Assembly (NCBI RefSeq): GCF_030063445.1 | Contig: NZ_JASITD010000013.1 | Span: 60,841-124,840 of the forward strand | DNA: 64,000 bases | Direction: 5' to 3' | DNA from: Hymenobacter sp. H14-R3 | GTDB taxonomy: Bacteria > Bacteroidota > Bacteroidia > Cytophagales > Hymenobacteraceae | Shown: one piece after another, positions 46,499 to 53,647 of the stretch | Layout of the letters: each line of letters opens with the position of its first letter | Numbering within the stretch: the stretch's first letter is position 1 | Program-made: the position numbers and the translations under genes | Notes under the pieces: model-generated | Told to the model about the DNA's origin: nothing | Database searches by the model: none | What the model saw: the letters and a program-made list of their open reading frames with translations, nothing else

Positions 46499-46960
46499 TT
46501 ACTGAAGCTGCACAAGCCGGGTGCCGCGCTTTTCGCCGGCGGTGCAGCGCACCACGTAGGGGCCGGCGGGCAGCGAGGCCACGTTCATCACCACGGGGTT
46601 GCTGCCCACCATCACCGTTTTGGTGAGCACGGGGCGGCCCTCCTTGTCGTTGATTTCGAAGCGCGTGGGGCCGGGCGCATCGCAGCGCACCGTGAGGGTA
46701 TGGGTAATGGGATTTTGATCGGCCTTGATTTTCAAGGCGTTGGGGTCGGGCGCGGGGGTTACCGGGGCCAGGGCCAACGGCACCTGGGCAGGCTCCACCT
46801 CAGCGGCCGGGGCCGAGGCAGATGCGGCAGGCCGGGCAGCTGGCGCAGCGGGGCGGGCGGCGGGCGTAGCAGGCCGGCGAACGGGCGGCTTGGTAGTTTG
46901 GGCCAGCAGGCCGAGCGGAGCCAGCAGCAGGCCCGCCACTACGGTTCGTACTAATTTCAT
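46499..46960 (-). CDS. Small secreted protein with T9SS-like C-terminal domain
   Basis: A 153-residue protein: signal peptide MKLVRTVVAGLLLAPLGLLA, a Pro/Ala/Arg linker (about 22-65), then a single domain, NPITHTLTVRCDAPGPTRFE to SLPAGPYVVRCTAGEKRGTR. This follows the pattern of the type A sorting domain of type IX secretion (NP start, INDKEG turn, LPAGPY core, short basic end). A cargo this small would have essentially no passenger. Alternatively it is a free-standing domain. It is expressed opposite to the ABC gene. Confidence 0.65.
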   Translation of the reverse strand: MKLVRTVVAGLLLAPLGLLAQTTKPPVRRPATPAARPAAPAARPAASASAPAAEVEPAQVPLALAPVTPAPDPNALKIKADQNPITHTLTVRCDAPGPTRFEINDKEGRPVLTKTVMVGSNPVVMNVASLPAGPYVVRCTAGEKRGTRLVQLQ

Positions 46961-47131
46961 AAGCGCTATGCGAACTTGAGCAGGTTGCTCGGCTAGTTTT
47001 ACTTGGGATGGTAAAGGTACACTACCATGCATCATGCCACTTCGCGGGGCCACCCACTGTTTTTTAGGTGTTGCCTATTACGATGTTAGCTTTTTTTGGG
47101 GGCTTAATTATGAAATTAAAGTGGGTCAGCG

Positions 47132-47163
47132 TTGCAGAATCAACTTTTGTTTGCCTACCTTTG
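47132..47163 (+). promoter_or_regulatory. Bacteroidota-type promoter for tRNA-Pro
   Basis: TTG at 47132-47134 and a perfect TACCTTTG at 47156-47163, 21 bases apart; predicted start about 47170, ten bases before the tRNA. Confidence 0.65.
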
Positions 47164-47179
47164 CAACTCCAAAAACCCT

Positions 47180-47253
47180 CGGGGTGTAGCGTAGCCTGGT
47201 ATCGCGCCAGCATGGGGTGCTGGAGGTCGTAGGTTCGAATCCTGCCACTCCGA
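47180..47253 (+). tRNA. tRNA-Pro (anticodon GGG)
   Basis: Acceptor CGGGGTG/CACTCCG with one G-T pair, anticodon stem CCAGC/GCTGG, loop ATGGGGT (anticodon GGG), T arm GTAGG-TTCGAAT-CCTGC, discriminator A. CCA is not encoded. Confidence 0.95.
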
Positions 47254-47275
47254 CCGAGGGACAAGTTGCCCCCAC

Positions 47276-47313
47276 AAAAAGAGCCCCCGACCTTCGGGTC
47301 GGGGGCTCTTTTT
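47276..47313. terminator. Terminator between the tRNA-Pro genes
   Basis: AAAAAGAGCCCCCGACC pairs with GGTCGGGGGCTCTTTTT around a 4-base TTCG loop; works on either strand. Confidence 0.92.
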
Positions 47314-47326
47314 AGGGTAGCTTTTC

Positions 47327-47334
47327 TAAGTTTG
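47327..47334 (+). promoter_or_regulatory. TAnnTTTG box before second tRNA-Pro
   Basis: TAAGTTTG, 43 bp before the second tRNA-Pro. Since a terminator separates the two tRNA genes, the second needs its own promoter. Confidence 0.45.
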
Positions 47335-47376
47335 GAAATTTCCGATAGCGGTGCCGCCCCCCGGCCCCGCACTTTT

Positions 47377-47450
47377 CGGGGTGTAGCGCAGCCCGGTAGC
47401 GCGCTGTGTTCGGAACGCAGAGGTCGTAGGTTCGAATCCTGCCACCCCGA
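47377..47450 (+). tRNA. tRNA-Pro (anticodon CGG)
   Basis: Acceptor CGGGGTG/CACCCCG, D stem GCGC/GCGC, anticodon stem CTGTG/CGCAG, loop TTCGGAA (anticodon CGG), T arm GTAGG-TTCGAAT-CCTGC, discriminator A. Its 3' half is nearly identical to that of the first tRNA-Pro. Confidence 0.95.
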
Positions 47451-47457
47451 CTGACTT

Positions 47458-47497
47458 AAAAAAACCGACTTCTCTGCCACGAGAAGCCGGTTTTTTT
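47458..47497. terminator. Terminator after second tRNA-Pro
   Basis: Stem of CCGACTTCTC with GAGAAGCCGG between a run of A and a run of T. Confidence 0.85.
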
Positions 47498-47531
47498 ATG
47501 CTTTTTTTAGTAAGGTGCTATACTATTTCTA

Positions 47532-47539
47532 TACCTTTG
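47532..47539 (+). promoter_or_regulatory. TAnnTTTG box for barrel protein gene
   Basis: Perfect TACCTTTG, 33 bp before the ATG at 47573 and downstream of the tRNA terminator. Confidence 0.55.
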
Positions 47540-47572
47540 GGCGTAATCAGGCACACCTTTACTTTTTTCTTG

Positions 47573-48187
47573 ATGAAACTACTTTTTGCAACTGCCGCGC
47601 TTCTTGGGCTGGCGCAGGCAGGCTATGCCCAAACAGCTATTAAGGCCGGCACTATTCAGCTGGGGGGCGGCGTAGGCTACTCGCGCACCAGCCAGGACCG
47701 CCCAGGCACTATCTATAACGGCAATACCTCTACCAAAGTAACTGACACCTACAGCCAGTTTTCGATAGCCCCTTCCGTTGGCTTCTTTGTAGCTGATAAC
47801 CTGGCTGTTGGTATCAATGCAAACTACCAAAGCACCAACCAGAACGATGCGCGGTATTTCCAGGCCGGGGCTTTTGTGCAGTACTACCAGATGGTGAGCG
47901 AGCAGTTTGGCTTCACCGGTACGCTGGGCGGTGGTTACCAGCACGTCAAAAGCTCGTCGGCCTACGATGGGCAAAACGGCTTTTACGCCGGGCTGACGCC
48001 GGGCCTCGTGTTTTTTCCTATTCCGAAGCTGGCGATTGGCGCTTCTATCGGGGGCCTCAACTACTCTCGCCTCAGCTACAAGGCCAATGGCTTTAACGGG
48101 TCAGACACGTACAGCTCGTCTACCTTCGGGGCCAACTTTGGCTTATCACAGCTACTTTTCAGCGGTACCTATTATTTTGGCCGCTAG
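47573..48187 (+). CDS. Small outer-membrane beta-barrel protein
   Basis: A 204-residue protein: signal peptide MKLLFATAALLGLAQAGYAQ, then about eight alternating strands (LGGGVGYSRT, YSQFSIAPSVGFFVADNLAVG, GAFVQYYQM, FGANFGLSQLLFSGTYYFGR) ending in a C-terminal aromatic-basic pair. It looks like an OmpW/OmpX-sized barrel of the outer-membrane beta-barrel superfamily. It has its own promoter box and is followed by strong palindromes. Confidence 0.82.
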   Translation: MKLLFATAALLGLAQAGYAQTAIKAGTIQLGGGVGYSRTSQDRPGTIYNGNTSTKVTDTYSQFSIAPSVGFFVADNLAVGINANYQSTNQNDARYFQAGAFVQYYQMVSEQFGFTGTLGGGYQHVKSSSAYDGQNGFYAGLTPGLVFFPIPKLAIGASIGGLNYSRLSYKANGFNGSDTYSSSTFGANFGLSQLLFSGTYYFGR

Positions 48188-48210
48188 CACATTACGCTTA
48201 TGAAAAGATA

Positions 48211-48252
48211 GCGGAAGCAGAACCCCAGCATTTGCTGGGGTTCTGCTTCCGC
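48211..48252. repeat. Near-uninterrupted palindrome after the barrel gene
   Basis: GCGGAAGCAGAACCCCAGCA (48211-48230) is exactly complementary to 48233-48252, with only TT between. No T run follows, so it may be a terminator without U tract or a processing site. Confidence 0.85.
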
Positions 48253-48259
48253 AACTCAT

Positions 48260-48292
48260 AGAGGCCGTAGGCTTAAAGCCTGCTATTCCGAC
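48260..48292 (+). other. tRNA-Pro-like 3' remnant
   Basis: This stretch aligns with the 3' half of the tRNA-Pro at 47377: GAGGCCGTAGG against GAGGTCGTAGG, T stem GTAGG/CCTGC kept exactly, then TATTCCGA against CACCCCGA. The T loop is changed. No matching 5' half with anticodon is present. It may be a scar of an integration or duplication at the nearby tRNA genes. Confidence 0.5.
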
Positions 48293-48295
48293 ATT

Positions 48296-48353
48296 ATAAT
48301 ACGACAAGCGGCCCCGCCGAACAGCTGTTCGGCGGGGCCGCTTGTCGTATTAT
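48296..48353. repeat. Perfect 58-bp palindrome without loop
   Basis: Positions 48296-48324 are exactly complementary to 48325-48353 with no spacer (centre ACAGCTGT; arms run ATAATACGACAAGCGGCCCC and onward). It lies between convergent genes and could be a bidirectional terminator or a cruciform site. Confidence 0.93.
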
Positions 48354-48366
48354 CCTCAGCGAAGGC

Positions 48367-48900
48367 CTATCGGCTGGCGGCGGCAGGGCGGCGAACGTGC
48401 TTATGCTGCCGGGGCTTGTCGCTTTTGCGGGTGAGCAGCACCGTAGCGCCCGCTACAACGGCCGTAAATGCGGCCAGCTTTAGAATCAACCCCTTCTTGT
48501 CGTACTTCCACTCAACTGGGTAGCCCTTTTCGGCAAAAATATTGGGCACATGGCCGTGCGCCAGGTCTTCGAGCACGCCTTCTACTACGTTTACGCGGTC
48601 GGCAACCAATAGCGGGAGCCAGTGCAGGTAGCTGTTTTCGCTGTAGTTGAAGGCGAAGCGCCGGATGACGCCGCTCAGGCCGCTAGGCGGCACGGAGGTG
48701 CCAAACACGGCCGTAATGCCGGGGCGCTCGATGGATTGCAGCACCTCAATGGTGACGGGCTGCATGGTGGGGCGCTCCCAAGTGTAGCCTTTGTGGTCGT
48801 CCGGAGTGCGCGTGCGCATCGGGTAAGTGGGGTCGTTTTCGGGGTCGGCGTCGATATTCCAGCCAGGAAGCTGCGACGGGTTGGTGGTGATAGGTTCCAT
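48367..48900 (-). CDS. Hypothetical membrane-anchored partner of alcohol dehydrogenase
   Basis: A 177-residue protein of unknown function. It starts with an acidic stretch (NIDADPENDPTYPMRTRTP), has a folded middle (FGTSVPPSGLSGVIRRFAFNYSENS, LPLLVADRVNVVEG) and ends with one membrane helix (AAFTAVVAGATVLL) and a basic tail. Proteins with this DADPENDPTYP start commonly accompany zinc alcohol dehydrogenases, as here (12-bp gap), so the two likely act together. Confidence 0.7.
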   Translation of the reverse strand: MEPITTNPSQLPGWNIDADPENDPTYPMRTRTPDDHKGYTWERPTMQPVTIEVLQSIERPGITAVFGTSVPPSGLSGVIRRFAFNYSENSYLHWLPLLVADRVNVVEGVLEDLAHGHVPNIFAEKGYPVEWKYDKKGLILKLAAFTAVVAGATVLLTRKSDKPRQHKHVRRPAAASR

Positions 48901-48912
48901 GATAACAGCGCT

Positions 48913-50067
48913 TTACATTCCGGCAGTGGAAGGAATGAGGACAGTTTTAATGCAGTTGTCGAGCTTGGCGGAGAACATGCGGTAGCCATCGGCCACGTCT
49001 TCCAGCGCCAGGCGGTGGGTGATGAGGCCCTTGGGATTGATTATCCCGTTTTGCACGTGCTCGATGAGGCGGGGCAAGTGGCGCTTCACGGCCGTTTGGT
49101 TGGCCCGGATGGTGATGCCTTTGTTCAGCACATTGCCAATCGGCACGAGGTTATCGGTGGGGCCATACACGCCCACAATAGATACCACCCCCCCTTTGCG
49201 CACCGAGTTGATGGCCCAGTGCACGGCCGTGGCCGAGCCAGCCTGCAACAGCGTTTTACGGCCGGTGATAGTTTGCAGAGCGTTGCCGGCGGCTTCGGCC
49301 CCCACGGCATCAATGCAGACATCGGCACCTATCCAGTCGGTTTGCTTTTTGATAAACACCACTGGGTCAGACATTTCCTGGAAGTTGTAGGCTTCGCACT
49401 TTGCGTAATTGCGGGCAAACTCCAGCCGGTAATCCTCCTTGTCGATGATGATGACGCGGCCGGCCCCAAACAGCCAGGCGCAGCGCGCCGCCATGATACC
49501 CACGGGGCCAGCGCCGAACACCACCACCGTATCGCCGGTCTGAATACCACCCATTTCGGCGGCCTGGTAGCCGGTGGGCACCACGTCGGTCAGCATCACG
49601 GCATCGTCCAGGTCCATGCCCGGCGGAATAATCGTGGGGCTCACGTTGGCGTAGGGCACCCGCACGTATTCGGCCTGCCCGCCATTATAACCGCCCGTAA
49701 TATGTGAGTAGCCAAAAAAGCCGCCGGCCGCCGAGGACTGCGGCGCGGCTTCGTGGCAGTTGCCAAACAAGCCCTGCTTGCAGAAAACGCACTTGCCACA
49801 GGCCACGTTGAACGGCACCAGCACATTGTCGCCCACTTTGAGCTTGGTTACTTCCGAGCCAATTTCTTCGACTACGCCCGTAAACTCGTGCCCAAACGTT
49901 TGGCCGACGCGCGTGTCGGGCACGTTGCCATTGTAGAGGTGCAGGTCGGAGCCGCAGATGCACGACCGGGTTACGCGCACAATGGCGTCCTCGGGGTGCA
50001 GAATTTCGGGCATCGGCTTTTGGGTGACCCGAATTCGTTTCGGGCCGCGGTATTCCATAGCTAGCAT
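48913..50067 (-). CDS. Zinc-dependent alcohol dehydrogenase
   Basis: A 384-residue MDR-superfamily enzyme. The catalytic zinc motif is GHEFTGVVEEIG, with the catalytic Cys in CICGSDLHLYNG; structural zinc cysteines are in CGKCVFCKQGLFGNC; the nucleotide-binding motif is VFGAGPVGIMAA. Sequence style is that of glutathione-independent formaldehyde-dehydrogenase-like enzymes; substrate is not certain. A strong AAAGGAG ribosome site lies at 50075-50081 before the ATG, rare in this window, which hints at acquisition from another phylum. It forms an operon with the gene at 48367. Confidence 0.9.
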   Translation of the reverse strand: MLAMEYRGPKRIRVTQKPMPEILHPEDAIVRVTRSCICGSDLHLYNGNVPDTRVGQTFGHEFTGVVEEIGSEVTKLKVGDNVLVPFNVACGKCVFCKQGLFGNCHEAAPQSSAAGGFFGYSHITGGYNGGQAEYVRVPYANVSPTIIPPGMDLDDAVMLTDVVPTGYQAAEMGGIQTGDTVVVFGAGPVGIMAARCAWLFGAGRVIIIDKEDYRLEFARNYAKCEAYNFQEMSDPVVFIKKQTDWIGADVCIDAVGAEAAGNALQTITGRKTLLQAGSATAVHWAINSVRKGGVVSIVGVYGPTDNLVPIGNVLNKGITIRANQTAVKRHLPRLIEHVQNGIINPKGLITHRLALEDVADGYRMFSAKLDNCIKTVLIPSTAGM

Positions 50068-50382
50068 GAGTGTTCTCCTTTCATAAGCAGCGTAAAATAA
50101 ACGCGACAGGCAGCAAGGACTTACTGGCTGTCGTGCTGCTAAGGGTACTTGCTCTGGCTGGCCAGGGTTGAGGTATAAGCGCGTATTAGCTGAAATTACG
50201 TAGTAATCCGAATTCCCATTGGCCCTGCCTACGTATAAACCGCCAGCTTCATAAGTATTTCCCGTAGCTCGTGGTGCTTAGCACGTTACTCGCTTCTCCC
50301 CTACCCGCAACGCGGATGGCGCGGGGCAGCGCGGGCATGTTGCCGGGCTTTGGCGGCGCAAAGCAGCTCGCCAAAGCCGCGG
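50068..50382. other. Gene-free stretch
   Basis: About 315 bp between the alcohol dehydrogenase start and the decayed tssD. It should contain the dehydrogenase promoter. A short rightward frame (about 50316-50468, LPGFGGAKQLAKAAVSLALE) overlaps the tssD remnant and is not convincing. Confidence 0.4.
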
Positions 50383-50820
50383 TTAGCCTTGCCTTAGAAG
50401 AGCTGCCCGGCCGGCAGCGCCGCACTCAGGTAGGCCAATTATTTTGGGGGATACGGTGCCACTACTAATCTGGTAGGCTGATAAGCTACGCGTCATGCTC
50501 ACGTTCGAACCCAAGCCATCAAAATTTTTGTGTAGCTCCAGGCAATAAGCATTTTTGAATTTGATGGTTTTGCGGCTGGCCCCACGCTTGCTAGCAATAT
50601 AAACCGCGAGCTACCCGCCCAGCTTCGTGGTATCGTCGAGGGCCAAGCGGTGCAGTAGCTCAGTGGGGGCCGAGCCGAGCTCTACTTCCAGCTGCCCGCC
50701 CTGCACCCAGGCTTCGGAGCGGCGGCCAACGGCATCGGTACTCTGGCGCAGGCCCCACCTGAAGCGGCGCACTGAATACGTGGATTCGCCGGCGAGAATG
50801 AGGTCTGCTTCAAACGACAT
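50383..50820 (-). pseudogene. tssD: T6SS tube protein TssD (Hcp-like), interrupted by amber codon
   Basis: The frame starts MSFEADLILAGESTYSVRRF, the Bacteroidota TssD beginning, with GRRSEAWVQGGQLEVEL. A TAG at 50611-50613 stops it after 69 residues, yet the same frame continues with KTIKFKNAYCLELHKNFDGL, then GSNVSMTRSLSAYQIS, the typical TssD C-terminus, up to TAA at 50383. Total length, about 145 codons, is normal for the family. So a single nonsense change separates it from an intact tube-protein gene of the Bacteroidota-type (subtype iii) type VI system. Confidence 0.8.
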
Positions 50821-50876
50821 AAGATAATTACCAGAATATCAATATCTTATACGGCTTATCGGAGCCGCCGCCAGTG

Positions 50877-51231
50877 CTACCGCAGGGCGTTGTGGATGGG
50901 AGCTATCTCCTGGACGATGGCTTCGAGGGCGGCGTGCTGGGCCAGCAGCTGCGCCCGCTTGGCGGGGCAGCCGCTGGTAGTCGGCCCAGTGGCTGTCTAG
51001 GTAGTGGCCAATGGCTACCGTAACGGTGCTGGTATCCTCGGCGGTGAGGGGTGCGGGCGGGTGGGCCAGGCGCTCGGCCAGGCTTTGGCGCAGCTGCTGA
51101 GTTTGGCACAGGGTGCGGGCGGCCCAGTCGCCGGGGGTATGCTAGCCAGGGGCGTAGAGGCGCGGCAGCTTATCCAGCGCCGCCAGGGCGCGTTGCAGCA
51201 GGCGCAGGTATGCGGGCAGGTACTCTCCCAT
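50877..51231 (-). pseudogene. Decayed helical protein gene in T6SS remnant
   Basis: From an ATG at 51231 the minus strand reads MGEYLPAYLRLLQRALAALD then KLPRLYAPG, a TAG at 51142-51144, and in the same frame HTPGDWAARTLCQTQQLRQS to HYLDSHWADYQRL; a frame change then gives KRAQLLAQHAALEAIVQEIA and a stop at 50877-50879. So at least two lesions break a protein-like helical sequence. Family not recognised. It may once have continued from the piece upstream (SLTRHPDFTRYIQDVSATH at about 51235-51295). Confidence 0.55.
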
Positions 51232-51478
51232 GACTTGTGGGTGGCGCTAACGTCCTGGATGTACCTAGTAAAATCGGGGTGCCGGGTGAGGCTGTTGGGC
51301 AAAAAAAGCTGGGGTGCCCGGCCGGGCAGCTAGTAGCCGCTGGCCTGCTTTTCGGGGTAGAGGCCCGACACGGGCGGGGCGGCCGTGGGGCCTTCCCAAG
51401 CGTAGAAGGCAGGCAGGCTACCCGCCGTGGCGGGGTCGGGCAGGGGTCAACTGGTACACGCGCTCAAGGCGATGGCAC

Positions 51479-51577
51479 ACCCGCGCCCGCTCATCGGCCG
51501 GCTGGTCAAACCCATACTAGCACTGCGTAACCGGATAGGTCTGGCCGGTAACTTCCAGCTCGGCGTAGAGCGAAGAC
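51479..51577 (-). pseudogene. Second TssD-like N-terminal fragment
   Basis: The minus strand reads SSLYAELEVTGQTYPVTQC, an in-frame TAG, then YGFDQPADERARV. This matches the beginning of Bacteroidota tube proteins (xLYAELEVxGQTYPV). There is no clean start codon and the downstream frame is broken by further stops, with scattered protein-like pieces such as FYAWEGPTAAPPVSGLYPEK to about 51330. Confidence 0.5.
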
Positions 51578-51721
51578 CTAAGAATGAATAAAAACTTAAT
51601 TATTATTAAACTAATACATATATTTGGGCTGCCAGTTGGGCAGATGGCTTACTCATGAGCTACCCAGAAGATGGCAGGCCCTGCCATTGTTTGGCCCGGC
51701 TTCACGCTACCGGCCAGCGGC

Positions 51722-52075
51722 TTAGGGCAGCAGCATCCAGTCGGAGCGTTGGCCGTGGCGCGTGAGCCGCAGGGTATCCGAGTTGGCTTTTTTCTGCACG
51801 AAGTCACCGTCTTCCAGGTAAGGGCCCAGCAAAATGGCCGGCCCGAGGGCGGCATTCTGAAAACCATCAAAGTCGAAGGTTTCGCGCCGGCCTTCGAGTG
51901 CGTAGAGGTACTTGCCCCGGTTGGCGCTGTACACCGTTACCTTGCCCGCCAGGGCCGTTTGCTTTTCTACGGCTACATAGGGCGGGCTCACGAGGTAGCC
52001 GATTCCGCTAATCAATTTAGGCGCCAGCCACAGAAAAACCGCTGCTATGACGACGAAGATAAAAAAGAACTTCAT
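51722..52075 (-). CDS. Small membrane-anchored hypothetical protein
   Basis: A 117-residue protein with an N-terminal membrane helix (FFFIFVVIAAVFLWLAP) and a beta-rich domain (LAGKVTVYSANRGKYLYALEG, LGPYLEDGDFVQKKANSDTL). It is intact although its surroundings are decayed. A fragment with the same C-terminal motif lies at 52308-52450. Position among type VI remnants suggests an effector-immunity or accessory role, which is inference only. Confidence 0.6.
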   Translation of the reverse strand: MKFFFIFVVIAAVFLWLAPKLISGIGYLVSPPYVAVEKQTALAGKVTVYSANRGKYLYALEGRRETFDFDGFQNAALGPAILLGPYLEDGDFVQKKANSDTLRLTRHGQRSDWMLLP

Positions 52076-52307
52076 GCCTACGTAGTGAGCCAGTAGCGGG
52101 AGCCTTTAGGCGGCCCCGCTACTGGCTGTTAGCTTTCTTACTCAAATTCAGCTTATTGCAGCTGAATTACTATAAAATTAATTCAGATTAAGCACTTACT
52201 ACCTGGTTATCAAATCAATAGCAGGATAATGGAAATTAAGCCTGCGGGGGTTTCAGCAGGATGCTTTATCGAAACCCCAACCAGGTTTTACGAGTGGCAG
52301 CGGTGCC

Positions 52308-52450
52308 TCAATCAGCCATTGGGCAGTGCCAGGCACTGGTATGGGTCCCGTGCTGCACCGTGCGCACGGTGGAGTTGGCCGCTTTGCGCACATAGTCGCC
52401 CCCAACTAAATAAGCTCCCATTACCAGCTCATTCGCCTCGCCCTGGGGCA
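52308..52450 (-). pseudogene. Fragment related to the neighbouring membrane protein
   Basis: ANELVMGAYLVGGDYVRKAA and NSTVRTVQHGTHTSAWH align with GPAILLGPYLEDGDFVQKKA and NSDTLRLTRHGQRSDWM of the protein at 51722. There is no signal or membrane helix in frame. It is a partial second copy of that gene. Confidence 0.5.
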
Positions 52451-52718
52451 GGCTATCGCGGTCTACGGTGCTGGCAGCGGGCATAAATGCGCTGTAGTAG
52501 TAGTAGCGGCACATGGAAACCGCCTTAACGCGGCCCGCCACAGGTGGCGCATGCGCCACGCGCACCGTCGGGACCAGTACACGGTGCTATAGCCAGGGCC
52601 TGCGGCCGAGCAGCCAGCGCGAGAATACGGCATTTACGCGCGCAGCAACCAGGCCAAGGGGTAGCGGGGGGGCCTGTCCCTCTTCGGAGTCTGTGCTTGG
52701 CCGTGGGCGGCGTCTGCC

Positions 52719-53003
52719 CGCCTACCGCAGAATGTGGGCCGGGCACGGGTGTGCTACTACTGGCCCGTGAAGAACGACGCCGAAACCGGCTGGCTGCGGG
52801 TGAGCACGCCGCATGCGGGCAACGGCAAGGGGCAAATGTTCACCCCCGAGGTGGGCTCGCCGGTACTGGTGGGCTACGAGCAGAGCCAGCCCGAGTTTGC
52901 CCTGGTGCTGGACAACATCTTTCATCCCCAAAACCCCCGGCAGACTAAGCACTTTCCCCTCAAAGGCTCTTCAAAAGAGTTGGGCAGACCCAAGTACCAG
53001 TAA
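52719..53003 (+). pseudogene. VgrG (TssI) fragment
   Basis: About 95 codons reading RLPQNVGRARVCYYWP, GWLRVSTPHAGNGKGQ, FTPEVGSPVLVGYEQSQPEF and LVLDNIFHPQNP. This is the gp5/VgrG OB-fold region (GRVRV, WVRVSTPYAG, PEVGDEVLVGF). Upstream, pieces such as QGLRPSSQRE lie in other frames, and no start or needle domain is present. It is part of a type VI spike protein, on the strand opposite to tssD. Confidence 0.7.
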
Positions 53004-53020
53004 GGCTTTTTTGGCTTCGC

Positions 53021-53539
53021 TCACTTCACGCCCACCCGCAGCTCATCCGTTTCGTTGGGGCCAAACTGCTCCAGGTAGAAGGGCTGCTTGGTGAGCTTGC
53101 GCGCCTCAATGCCCTGCGCGGCGGCGCCGTAGAGCTTGCCCGGCGACAGCAGAAAGCTCACGCCCTGCACGCGGGCGGCTACCACGCGGCGGCCGGCCGG
53201 CACCACGCGGTAGCGCCAGCCAGTGGGCAGCTGGGCGGCCGTGTCGGGCACCAGCAGGCCCACAAAGGCGCGCACCGAGTCGTGGGCCGATTCGGGGTCG
53301 TTGTAGTAAAGGTTGGCCAGCGGCTGGGCGGGGTTAGCATCCTGCCGCAGCTTGGCGACGCGAAACAGCTCGCCAAAGCGGGCATCGTCGACCTTGCCGT
53401 TGAAAGGCTGGCCGGCCAGCAGCACCGGCGCGGCGGTAGTTTCGAGGCTGACGCTGGGGGTGCGCAGGCCGCCCAGGTAAGCGTAAATGCCAATGCCGAT
53501 GGCGGTGAGCAGCAGAACGAGGGGAAGGAAGAAACGCAT
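53021..53539 (-). CDS. Membrane-anchored GyrI-like domain protein
   Basis: A 172-residue protein with an N-terminal helix (FFLPLVLLLTAIGIGIYAYL) and a beta-rich domain (VRAFVGLLVPD, RVVPAGRRVVAARVQG, KLTKQPFYLEQFGPNETDEL) that resembles GyrI-like ligand-binding folds with the common GPNETDELRVGV end. The call is tentative. It sits at the border of the decayed region but looks intact. Confidence 0.6.
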   Translation of the reverse strand: MRFFLPLVLLLTAIGIGIYAYLGGLRTPSVSLETTAAPVLLAGQPFNGKVDDARFGELFRVAKLRQDANPAQPLANLYYNDPESAHDSVRAFVGLLVPDTAAQLPTGWRYRVVPAGRRVVAARVQGVSFLLSPGKLYGAAAQGIEARKLTKQPFYLEQFGPNETDELRVGVK

Positions 53540-53547
53540 TTTTTAGT

Positions 53548-53647
53548 GAGCAGTTAGCAGTAAACAGTGAGCAATTATCAATTGATTATCAAGGCATTGC
53601 TATCCATCACCAAGCGGCAATTGCTCCTTGTTCACTGCTAACTGCTC
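53548..53647. repeat. AGCAGTTAGCAGT palindromic element, copy 1
   Basis: Arms 53548-53576 and 53619-53647 (GAGCAGTTAGCAGT... against ...ACTGCTAACTGCTC) nearly fully complementary. The right arm lies inside the ABC exporter gene and encodes its C-terminal residues NEQLAVNKEQL. Related GCTAAC elements occur at 63820-63898. Confidence 0.8.

Noticed and set aside
48260..48292. Possible complete tRNA including the upstream palindrome
   Set aside because: GCGGAAG could pair partly with TATTCCG, but there is no D arm or anticodon arm, so only a remnant is called.
50271..50468. 65-codon plus-strand frame (LPGFGGAKQLAKAAVSLALE)
   Set aside because: Overlaps the tssD remnant on the other strand and has no recognised relatives; kept only as a note.
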